This document shows positions 55,254 to 64,000 of a stretch of DNA of 64,000 nt, one piece after another. Source of the stretch: Plenodomus lindquistii (Eukaryota > Ascomycota > Dothideomycetes > Pleosporales > Leptosphaeriaceae). Under the pieces are notes generated by a model, which saw nothing but the letters and a program-made list of their open reading frames with translations, had not been told where the DNA came from and did no database searches. The DNA is taken from assembly GCA_025504975.1 (NCBI GenBank), contig JANUWI010000014.1:1-64000 (forward strand), read 5' to 3'. The stretch's first letter is position 1; the number at the start of each line of letters is the position of its first letter. A program made the position numbers and the translations under genes.

Positions 55254-55970
55254 CTAGACATCGAGTGCAGCCTTGCCTTTTGCATCGCCCTTTACATCTG
55301 CTTCTGGGCGAATCATGTCCTCGGATGGTCTAGCATCGGTATAATTGACTGGATCGGCGTCCGCATCGAGATAATCTTCCCCACGCAGCAAACTGTAACC
55401 AGCAAGACCTTTGCCAGCCTGCTTGATGTGAGGATCAACAACGATGTAGCTTCCATGGCAGTGCGGACACTGGCGCATTCTAATGGTGGCTAGTGAAGAC
55501 CAGACTGACTGCGCGTTGTAGATGAAGATGTAGAAGTGAATCAACCTAGGACACGTAAGAACTTGGCTAGACCGAGAACCGAAGGCGACGTACATGTTCA
55601 CAATCATGGGGGCAGTGAGGTAACCTGCCAGTAGCCCATATCCTGGCTGCACCAGGCGACCAACCTCGACGGCCCAGATTGGAATCAGTACAGCCAGGTA
55701 GAAAGTCGCTGTGAAGCAGTCGAGAAGCGCAAATCGAGGGCCGGGCATCTTCCCATGCCTGCGCTGGTAGATCAGACTAATGGCAGCTGCTAGTACTGAT
55801 AACGCGAGGGGAATGTATGCGAAGCAAAATGCAGTCACACTGCGACCGTCCCTCCAGTAATAGTACTGTTTTTCCTTGTTCAACGAGACCACCGTGGTGG
55901 CGATGAGCATTGGGGTGGCGAGGGCACTTGTAAGTAGTGTGCCTATCCGGAGTGCTCGTTCGTGCGCCAT
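55254..55970 (-). CDS. Multipass membrane protein of unknown function (222 aa)
   Basis: Exons 55970-55594 and 55545-55254. The intron is 48 nt and open in frame, so an unspliced reading would give 238 residues; splicing yields NMLIHFYIFIYNAQSVW, a smooth membrane segment. About five hydrophobic helices: residues 9-29, 47-65, 85-104, 111-128 and around the splice join. The C-terminal third is hydrophilic. It starts with RMRQCPHCHGSY, a CxxC pair that could bind zinc, and ends in an acidic tail. I do not recognise a named family. The general form is that of short fungal integral membrane proteins. Confidence 0.72.
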   Translation of the reverse strand: MAHERALRIGTLLTSALATPMLIATTVVSLNKEKQYYYWRDGRSVTAFCFAYIPLALSVLAAAISLIYQRRHGKMPGPRFALLDCFTATFYLAVLIPIWAVEVGRLVQPGYGLLAGYLTAPMIVNMYVAFGSRSSQVLTCPRLIHFYIFIYNAQSVWSSLATIRMRQCPHCHGSYIVVDPHIKQAGKGLAGYSLLRGEDYLDADADPVNYTDARPSEDMIRPEADVKGDAKGKAALDV

Positions 55971-57196
55971 TGTAAGAGTAGATGTGTGTACAAATATCGT
56001 ATGTTTGATGATGCTTCGCAGGTTTTGATTGCAATGAGTAACAATTGCTGCTTGTTAGTGATGAAGAAGTGAAAAGCCAAGCCTAATAAGTATAACCACG
56101 GGACAGAAAGGGTGCAAAGCATCCGCCAGGCAACAACAAAAGAACGCCATGCGAGTCTGCGGTACGGCGTACACGCATGGAGCGCCAAGATCCCATGCAT
56201 CCCAATGGCATTGCAGTAAGCTACGCGCTTTGACACAAGCAGGCCCCACATCGCGAAATCAAACACTAGAGTCGCATGATACTGATGATTCATCACCAAT
56301 GATTGTTCCTGAAGGGGGTGGTTGAGTTTTTCCCAGAGAGTTGGAGGAGCAAGATTGGCTTGGCGGCCTACTCGGGTCCGTTAGCTCTGCAGCAGACCAC
56401 GCGTTCCTATTACAGAGGCGTACTCAGTATTGACGTGATCACATCGACTAGCCTTGTGGGAACCGAAAGTATTGTTTTATCCAGAGCCTTGACAGCATGT
56501 TGGACGTGTGGTACTAAGCAGCAGCATCGCGGATGATTTCCTACTGCTTGTTGTGAAGACTCGGAACATGGATTGTGGACAGAATTTGACTGCATATTGT
56601 TAGAGTCAAGACTTCTTCATAAGGCAGAAGTCTTTCAGATTCAAGTGAATGGACTCATTCGGACGGCGGTGTTTGCCAGAAAGACCAAATCTCCTCATGG
56701 CCAAGTGAATGTGCATCTCGCGACCTTCTACGATGCTTTCAAGCCGAACTCAGCCCTTTTACCTACTCACGACAGTAGAGCTGGTTGAGCAAAGATGTTC
56801 ACCTATCCCTCATCGCCCTACCTCCGTGAAAAAAAGTAGCAATGCTTTTCACCATCTGCTGATGAACATTTTACCCACTACTATCTTAAGCTACTCGCTA
56901 TTCTAGTGTGCCTATATATGTTTCCTGGACAGTTTAACTAGCCAAAGCTACGTGATCAGTTTGGTCTTGTCTTCACAATGGGCGAGGGAAGGGAAATCTC
57001 ACTCATTAGTACACGGAGTTGATGGACTAGGATAATTAGCATGTAGAAAGCATTGGCGATTACCGTGATCAAGGAAGTACACGGCTGTGGGAACTTATGC
57101 CATTACATTGTAATCTATAGCACTGGAGGTCGAAGATCGAAGATCATGAACCCGTACACCTATCCAAACCAAATTGCAGGACACACTGCTGACTAC
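55971..57196. other. 1.2-kb intergenic region
   Basis: Upstream of the membrane protein gene and downstream of the chitinase. Open frames here overlap on both strands without motif. No repeat is seen. Confidence 0.4.
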
Positions 57197-60100
57197 TCAA
57201 TAGCCCTTCCATCCACACCAGAAGACACGCTCGAATCCCGCATTCTTTGGCATCCACATGGCTTGATTGAGGTCATCGCACCAGAGATCGGCCTGAAGCA
57301 GCTTGACGTCCTTCCTGTCCATGCAGTAAAATTCACAAGAGTTGACTTCAAACATCTCAGTCTCCGGTCGGTTCTCCGTGGTCATGGAAGGACGGCACGC
57401 ATTCCCATCCGCAAACGTACACTTCTCCAATGGCTGCTCGAGGATGAATGTGACCCGAGCCTTGTCAACGTCCAGAAGATCCTTGCCTAGCATGGTAACG
57501 GCGTAACGGGCAGACTCTTCCATGGGACGATGCTGCGATTCGATACGTGCGCGAATCTCGCTTCCTTGCGCGGAATTCCAGCCTTGACCAGCTTCATAAC
57601 CATTGGGATCATAAAGAGTCCATCCGAGGTCAGCACGTTGATGTTCCATACGAACGAGGACCTTGGCCTTCCAACTACCATTTCGATCCATTGGAGCCTT
57701 TGAAGGGGATGGAGTAGGCTTCTTGGAGGTGGTTGACGGCTTGACGGAGCTGCTGGATGGCTTGACGGAGCTGCTGGATGGCTTGACGGAGCTGCTGGAT
57801 GGCCTGGTCGAGCTAGAGGGTTCGGCTGACTTGCTCGAAGATTTTGCCAAGCTGGAAGATTGTGACAAGCTCGAGGACTGTCCTGAGCTACTGGATGGCC
57901 ACAAAGAAGACGAGAAAGCAGTTGAGGAAGCCAAGTAGGTACTGTTCGAGAAGATCGTTGAAGAAGCGATCCTGGTGGTGTTCGAGCTGTACCTAATTGA
58001 CGAAGACAAGGGATCATCGTTTGACCCCTCGTCGTCATCGAGTGACAAAGGTGCCCTGGTACAGGCTGGAGCGTCAGAAGACGTCGAGGTTACGGTGTTA
58101 GCTAGCGTGGTCGTTGTTGTTGTTGTGTAGCCATCCATCAGACCTGGGCATACCTTCATGGTGGCCTCGATCAAAGGAACGCACACAGTCGAGATCATAG
58201 TCGAAGCCGTGCCTAAGATGCTGGTCGGAATTGCTGACACCGAGACATTGAAGTTCTCAGTGCAGTATACAAAACGCTCAGTGACACGTGTCTTGTCCTT
58301 CTCCGCACACTCCTTGGGCTTCCCTGAAGGCTGAGTGGGATTCGGACCAGGCGATGGACCATGTCCACTGCAAATCTCAGGAGGGCAAGTATCACATCCA
58401 GGGCCATAGCAGAAGCCATTACTTCCGATGAGACCTGGAGTATTGCCGGGACAACCAAAGAAACGACAAGGGTTCTCCCCAAAGAGACCACCAGGGGGAA
58501 TGATACCGGTGATGTCAAAGTCAGGTCCAGGACACCCAGGTCCAAATGCAAGACCCATCCAGCCACATCCGCATCCAAACAACTTGCACTTCTTCTTCTT
58601 GTTGTTGGTCTTCTTGTCGCATGTATGCGGAATGCATGGACAGATGGGCCGCTTGAAGGCGAGGAAGGAGATGAGACGCCAACTAATACAGGTCTGGATA
58701 CAGTCGTTGGGCACGCACTCCGGGTCGCTATCGCTGTGAGAGTCTGAGTCCCAATCAAGAGCAGGCACTAGGATTGGAAGAATGACATCAGTAGGGATTG
58801 GAGGATCCGGGTCGACTTGGGTAGGGGTAGGAGTTGGCTGGCCCGGGGTAACACTAGGAGTAGTCGGAACACCTGGAGTGGCACCTGGAGGAGACGTGGT
58901 AATCGGCAGGAAACCAAAGGGGGTTGAGGAGCTACTTGGGGGAGGTAGAATGATCGGGGTCGGGACCACAGGAGGGGAAGAAGGAATGACGGGAGTTGGT
59001 GTAGCGTTGGGGAGAGTTGGAAAATCCGTGTTCACACCCGTGGTGGTGATAGCGCCGTCCGATGTAGCCTCAGTGGTCGAGCCAGGTACAATCCAGGTTG
59101 TGCCTTCTGAAGTGGTGACTGTAGTTGAGGTCCAACCACCGTCCATCGACCAAGTGTCAGCATTGGAATCGGTAGACCAAGTCGCAAAGTTAGAGCCACT
59201 TGTAGTCTGGGAATTGCTTGTATGGACTGGGATCGGAATGGGGATGATCACGACGCCACCAGTAGAAGATGAGACAGTGGTCCAGCCTACTGAAGAAGCT
59301 ATATTTGACCACGCAGGGACCGTCGAAGTTGCGGAGTTTGAAGGAGCGGTCGGGAATTCACCGTCAACAGTAGACTGTGAAGGCTTCACAGCAGAGCCGC
59401 TGGCTATGGCCGTAGATTGCGTGGGCAACATGATATCACTGGAAGACATGGCAGTCGACCCAGTAGGCAAGAACCGGGACGATTGACTGTCGGAATGAGA
59501 TGCGGTAGGCGCTACGATCACAGAGGTACCCGGCCAGCTACCCGAGATGAACGACTCAGCTCCAGATGGCGAAGCAAAGACAGAGCTGGAAGCTGGGGCG
59601 CCAGAGGGTGTACCCACGGAAGCGAAAATACTTGAGCCTTGCACTGTAGAGCCGAGGTGAGAGGATGCAGTTGGCGCAACGGTAGTCGCGCCACTGGAGC
59701 CAGCCTGATACGAAGAAGTCACACCAGGCGAACCCGACGGCATCGGTACTGGGACAACCACAGGGATGCCAGTAGGCTCACCCTGAACAGAGGACGTGGG
59801 TAGTGGGCTCCAAGAGATTATGGACGCAGAAGCTGTCGAGTCAGCGGAAGAGGGGCCTGGCCAGGACGAAGGGGGACTGGAAGACGCCGCCGCCGAGTCT
59901 GTGAGTGAACCGATCACTGAAGCGCTCGTAATGACTATAGCCGAAGAACCAGCAGCAGAAGACCCGGGAATATTGGAGCCTTCAGTGGAAGACCCGGGCG
60001 TATTCGAACCCGCAGAAGATTTGGCCGTTGACCAAGATGACTGGGCCGGTGGAAAAGGTGCAGCAGTTGAGCCTGTTGTAGATGTACTCGGTGCATTGCT

Positions 60101-61919
60101 CGAAGCGCCCGGGGACTGTTGTGAGGGCGGGTGTGAAGACGGGCTTGGGACAGCGATCAAAGTCTGTGACGAGGGAGCTGGCAAGCCGACGGATGGCTTG
60201 GACGTGATGCCGGTTGCGACAGGCGGAGTTGGGACGACAGAGCTACCGGGTTGAGGCGAGGCACCATCGTTACCACAAACAGCGTAATCAATGGCCCAGA
60301 GAGCAGTCCCGCCGAGGCAGCGATCGTTAGCGAGCTTCAATTTCAGGTCAAAGGTCTCAGGATCGTCGTAGTTGACCCATTGGTCGTCCCAAGCAATCTC
60401 CTTGACACCAGCACCGCCATCGATGAGCTTCGGCGTGAGGTTGTGTTGGCTGATGATACGACGGATCTCGCAAGTGCTCAAGATGCCATTTTCCTTGGTG
60501 CATACGCCGGGTCGGCTGGGGCCCGTGAACTTGCAGCCGTACCAGGCGCATTCCTTGTTTTCAACAGTATAGCCACGACCGTAGTTGGCGAGAGCCATGA
60601 CTACGTTCTTGGGAGTGACCCCGGCAGACCAGAGAAGGTCGAGGACCTTGTCGATGTCCTTCAAATCGGTGTGGGGCTTCATGTAAGGGCCAAGACCAGA
60701 CAAATTGGCATCCCACGGGCCATGCAGATTGTACGTGAGCATGTTGAGCCAGTCAACCTGAGCTTCGAGACGAATAAGGTCCATGCCCTTGAGGTAGTCG
60801 TACTGGGCGGGGAGGTTGACGGAAATGAGGAAGTTTGGGCCCATGGCCTGGCGCAGCTCAGACACAAGGGCGACGAGATTCTCCTTGTCGGCGGAGTTGC
60901 CACCACGGTCAGAAGCACCAGGCCACTCCCAATCAATGTCAACGCCCGTGAACTTCCACGTGGAGAGGAACTGTTGGAGCGAGTCGATGAAAACGTGGCG
61001 GTGCTCTTTGGTGCTTGTCATGTCGGACCAAGTGAAGCGAGTGACTCCTGGATCGCTGAACTCCCAGCCTCCGAGTCCGATGATCTTCCTCAGACCTCCG
61101 GGGAGGGCAAGGAACTGACTATAGATGGCCTCATCGTCGGGGTTCATCAAACCAATCTTGAAGGATTTGGGGTCGATGTTGGCAAAGGCAAGGATGAGAT
61201 GCGTAAGGCCAGTCGTGTCCAATTGGTTGGGCATGACCTTGTCACAATCGCGACGACGGGAGTTCCTGTGGCACTTTAGAACAAGTGTATCGTATTGTGA
61301 ACAAGACCGGTCTTACCAAGTTTCGTAATAGGCAATCTTGCGAGTCGCGCTACCACTGTTTTCACCACACGAGGGAGCCTTGGTGTCGCCACAGTTGCCT
61401 TGACAAGGCGCGTCAAGGCCAGTCTGAGCTTGAACTTGGGCTTGACAGAAAGCCTCCGAGGCCCCACAGAAGCCAAAATGTGAACAGCAGAGGTTCAGAG
61501 GGCAGGATGTGGTGCCATCGGCACTGAACTCACCGCAGGGGGCGGTGGCGTCGCAGTTGGAGACACAGAAGGCAGGCGAGTCGGGGCGGCAGTGCTCAGG
61601 GCGGTAGCCACAGAGCCCTACACGGGTTGTCAGTGAGGAAGTGGAAGCGCATTGCGACTCTAGACTTACCGTCGCTGTTGCAGCAAGAACCGTCCACACA
61701 TGGTGAGGCGGCGCTGCACCGGGCTTGGTCGGAGAGCTTGGAGATTGGAGAGCGGGTTTGGGCTAGAATGTAGCCCTCGGTGATCTCGAGAGTTGGCGGA
61801 ACGCCGGTCAATGAGAGTCGAGGCGCACCGAAGTATGTGAGGTTGGACTCGCCAGAGCCCGAGGCCAGACCAAAGATGGCCAGCCACAGTGCAACGGCGA
61901 AGGGAAGCAGCCACCGCAT
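57197..61919 (-). CDS. Very large secreted CBM18-GH18 chitinase, killer-toxin-like subgroup (1539 aa)
   Basis: Hydrolyses chitin. Exons 61919-61670, 61617-61317 and 61265-57197, with introns of 52 and 51 nt. It starts with a signal peptide (MRWLLPFAVALWLAIFG). Two cysteine-rich chitin-binding modules follow (about 65-95 and 120-165; the second has CSHFGFCG). The GH18 barrel begins RKIAYYETWN (spliced) and carries the catalytic D-x-D-x-E in FTGVDIDWEWPG (about 293-297). From about 540 to 1000 a Ser/Thr/Pro-rich stretch should be heavily O-glycosylated. A further cysteine-rich block (about 1050-1190) has CGCGWMGLAFGPGCPG. Another Ser-rich spacer with a KPSSSSV repeat leads to a conserved-looking C-terminal domain (about 1370-1539). 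This layout fits the subgroup C fungal chitinases related to the yeast killer-toxin alpha-subunit. No LysM module is seen. Confidence 0.9.
57739..57801 (-). repeat. Three perfect 21-bp repeats encoding KPSSSSV
   Basis: The plus strand shows three identical copies of a 21-base unit starting GCTTGACGGAGC. On the gene's strand each encodes KPSSSSV in the Ser-rich spacer before the chitinase C-terminal domain. Identical codons mean recent slippage, so copy number may vary between strains. Confidence 0.9.
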
Positions 61920-63419
61920 ACTGAGCAAAGGCAGAGGAAGAAGCCCCAAGAGCTGGTCGAGTGGGTGTTGAAGGGCGAGGTCAAGTGTGAGGGTGAGGTT
62001 GCACTCGTGGTGAGGAAGGTGCGGTGGAGAAGAGAGCGAGTGGGAGGATGGGCGGGGCAGGGCTTATAAGGTAATCGAGGGTCCACGCACGGGCACTATG
62101 ATAGAGGGTGTGAAATTGAGATTCCCAAATGTGCGTGGCGAGTGAGAGCAGCTTTCGAGTAGTCTTCTGCCGTTTGTCGTTGAGCGGTGGTACGTGCGCA
62201 GATAACATGGTGAGTGACCTTGCAGCAGAGCACCTTGCGAGTGGGGCTATCGAAAGCAATGGCTGATAGGCCGGAGAGAGAGGGAGAGCCGATTCAAGGT
62301 GTCCTTAGCCGTCTTGTGGCGTTTACATGAGCCTTGCGCAATGCTCCAACGGCGACCTCGAGCTTCATCGAAACGCTGCCACACCCCGGGCTCAGCCTTG
62401 GAGTCTCCGGCTTCCTCCCAAAGCCGCTTAATGACAGTAAATATGCTCTGTCGACTCCCTGTTTTCTGGTTGCTGGTCACCACCTCTTAAACAAATGAAG
62501 CCATCAAGGCTGACACCTATCGAAAGCTCCCAAATCGCCGGACACCTCGTTTCGCGTCCGTGCTTGGAGGATGGTATCGTCCAAGGTCCTCAAAGGTTAC
62601 GAAACATTGTACACCTTCGTGGAGAGAAGTCATGAAGGAACAATGGGCTACAATGCTGTGGGTGACAGTACTTAATATATGAATCCTCAATGCAACCCTC
62701 GTCGGCCTTTTCGTATCCTCTCAAGCCAAAAGAGTGTACTAATTCTGAGGAAAAGCACATCAAGAAGAACCGCGAATACGGTATAGGGACCGCTTGGTCG
62801 TCTAGGTCGACTAGAGGGGAACTGCGGATGAGGATCCCAGCTGGGCACAAAGGGACTGCATCCGAGCAGTAGACATAGGAAAGGATCAATCATAGATCAG
62901 CAGGGAGGAAGACCGCGTTCTCGTTGCATTGCGAGCGCAGATTGGAATATCTCTGTCACTGGAAGCTGTAGGTTGCCTGTACAGTATTGCTTACCGTAAA
63001 GCGCTGAGCCTATAGGAAACGATGAGGCAGAGATAAAGATTAAGCTGCCCTTATGGATTTGCTGGTTGATCTCCACCTCTCGCTTGAACCCGAGTGTTTG
63101 AAGGGTCGGTAGCGCACCGCATATTGAGGGCGCATGGCGAGGTAATATTGTAAAAATGAAAAAGATGGGATGAACACGAACGTTGTCGTCACGCATCGTT
63201 TGCCTTCCACACCGCTAAACTGTATGCGGCTTGGCATGTCTGCATCCCCTGCTCTGGCATCGTTACACTCGTCCTTGCCATGGTCAAACACGCCATCCAT
63301 GAATGCAGCGCATAATCCGATAATTATACTCAAATCTAGAATCCGTAGTACCTTGCGGCCCTCCACATCGCCTCCTTCCAGTAAAATGAGATCACTAGGC
63401 TGCACTGTCAGCTTAGAAG
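61920..63419. other. 1.5-kb region upstream of the chitinase
   Basis: Holds the chitinase promoter. Open frames at 62247-62483 and 63040-63459 (minus) have no recognised domain. Nothing is claimed. Confidence 0.4.
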
Positions 63420-63579
63420 TTACGCGATGCTCATACAAATGGGATGTATTCCAGTACATAGACTGTGGGCTTGCACATTCCGCTCAATGAGGCGAAGGAT
63501 ATGTACCCATCGTTGGATTTCTTCAAAAGAGTAGTCGGCCGGGACAGCAAATGCAGATTCGGGCGGCAATGCCACGACA
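63420..63579 (-). pseudogene. Coding-like fragment, unidentified (52 codons)
   Basis: The minus strand from 63578 to a stop at 63420-63422 reads as well-formed protein: ALPPESAFAVPADYSFEEIQ then RWVHILRLIERN. A CTACAG acceptor-like site ends just before it. No start, no upstream exon and no family were found. It may be the last exon of a lost gene beside the RIP-like block at the right edge. Confidence 0.25.
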
Positions 63580-63768
63580 CTGTAGAGTGTGATGCATTAT
63601 CGGGAAGAATATTCTTTTGCCTCGTATGAGGTAGAGGCGTTGCAGGTTTGTCGCATGGCCATCGCACGACGCCAATGACGCCAATGCGGCCACAATAGGT
63701 TGCCAAATTCAACGCCATCTAATTTTATCCCTATGGCTCCCACGGCTCCCACGGCCACGCTAAGGCTA

Positions 63769-64000
63769 ATTACGTAAACAATATATATTTAAAATATAGA
63801 CCTAATTTAGAGCTATAAAATACTTAATTCTAAATTTTAAAAGCTAGTCTAGATTAATAGTTATAGCTATTTTAAATATTAAAAAAAAGATCTTTTAAAT
63901 TTTTAGTATAGATAAGTAACTAGACTATACTAAAACTTAATTAAACTTTATTTAAGTATTAATAGCTTAATATAGTAATATAAAATATTTCTTAAATAAA
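63769..64000. other. AT-rich RIP-like block running off the right edge
   Basis: Composition changes at about 63769 to the same TA-rich style seen next to the telomere. In the last 230 bases I find a single CA (63777) and no TG. It is an internal RIP-marked repeat whose extent lies beyond the window. Confidence 0.82.

Noticed and set aside
60251..61279. 342-codon plus-strand open frame
   Set aside because: Antisense of the GH18 catalytic domain, whose motifs read perfectly on the minus strand.

Overview
This is a chromosome end from a filamentous ascomycete (Pezizomycotina), probably a Dothideomycete such as a Pleosporales species; the order is an inference from gene style, not proven. The window opens with about 117 bases of (CCCTAA)n telomere repeat, C-rich strand reading inward. 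Then come about 3.5 kb of extremely AT-rich DNA that has almost lost the dinucleotides CA and TG, the footprint of repeat-induced point mutation (RIP). A short stretch of the same kind of DNA begins at 63.77 kb and runs off the right edge. Between them lies ordinary, gene-dense fungal sequence with short GT-AG introns, mostly 47-110 nt.

Layout. 0-3.65 kb: telomere and RIP-like subtelomere. 4.2-6 kb: an intact nine-exon acyl-CoA dehydrogenase. 6-8.6 kb: a graveyard of minus-strand gene pieces, including a frameshifted Upf1-like superfamily 1 helicase and coiled-coil fragments. 9-17.7 kb: a coiled-coil protein and a 2011-residue DH-domain (RhoGEF-like) protein. 18.4-28 kb: a secreted GH105 hydrolase, an EBP-type sterol isomerase, an amidase, a PI-PLC-like phosphodiesterase and a sugar porter. 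29-38.8 kb: a SAC phosphoinositide phosphatase with an hSac2 domain, a ten-exon glutamate decarboxylase and a Zn2Cys6 transcription factor. 38.8-42.5 kb: a gene-poor gap holding a candidate 279-bp TA-flanked inverted-repeat element. 42.5-52.8 kb: a short-chain dehydrogenase, a DUF1989 protein, 2-isopropylmalate synthase, and a DENND11/LCHN-like protein head-to-head with NRDE2. 54-62 kb: a small secreted SnoaL-like protein, a membrane protein and a very large CBM18-GH18 chitinase. The last 2 kb is nearly empty.

Most genes are independent housekeeping or secreted functions, and I see no convincing biosynthetic cluster. Themes that recur are plant or fungal wall attack (GH105, chitinase, sugar uptake), phosphoinositide handling (PI-PLC-like, SAC/hSac2), nitrogen and amino-acid metabolism (amidase, glutamate decarboxylase, DUF1989, 2-isopropylmalate synthase) and a small secreted effector-sized protein. 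Exon joins below were worked out by hand from splice sites, reading frame and family motifs; reading frame closes exactly in every gene for which exons are given. No computation or database search was run.
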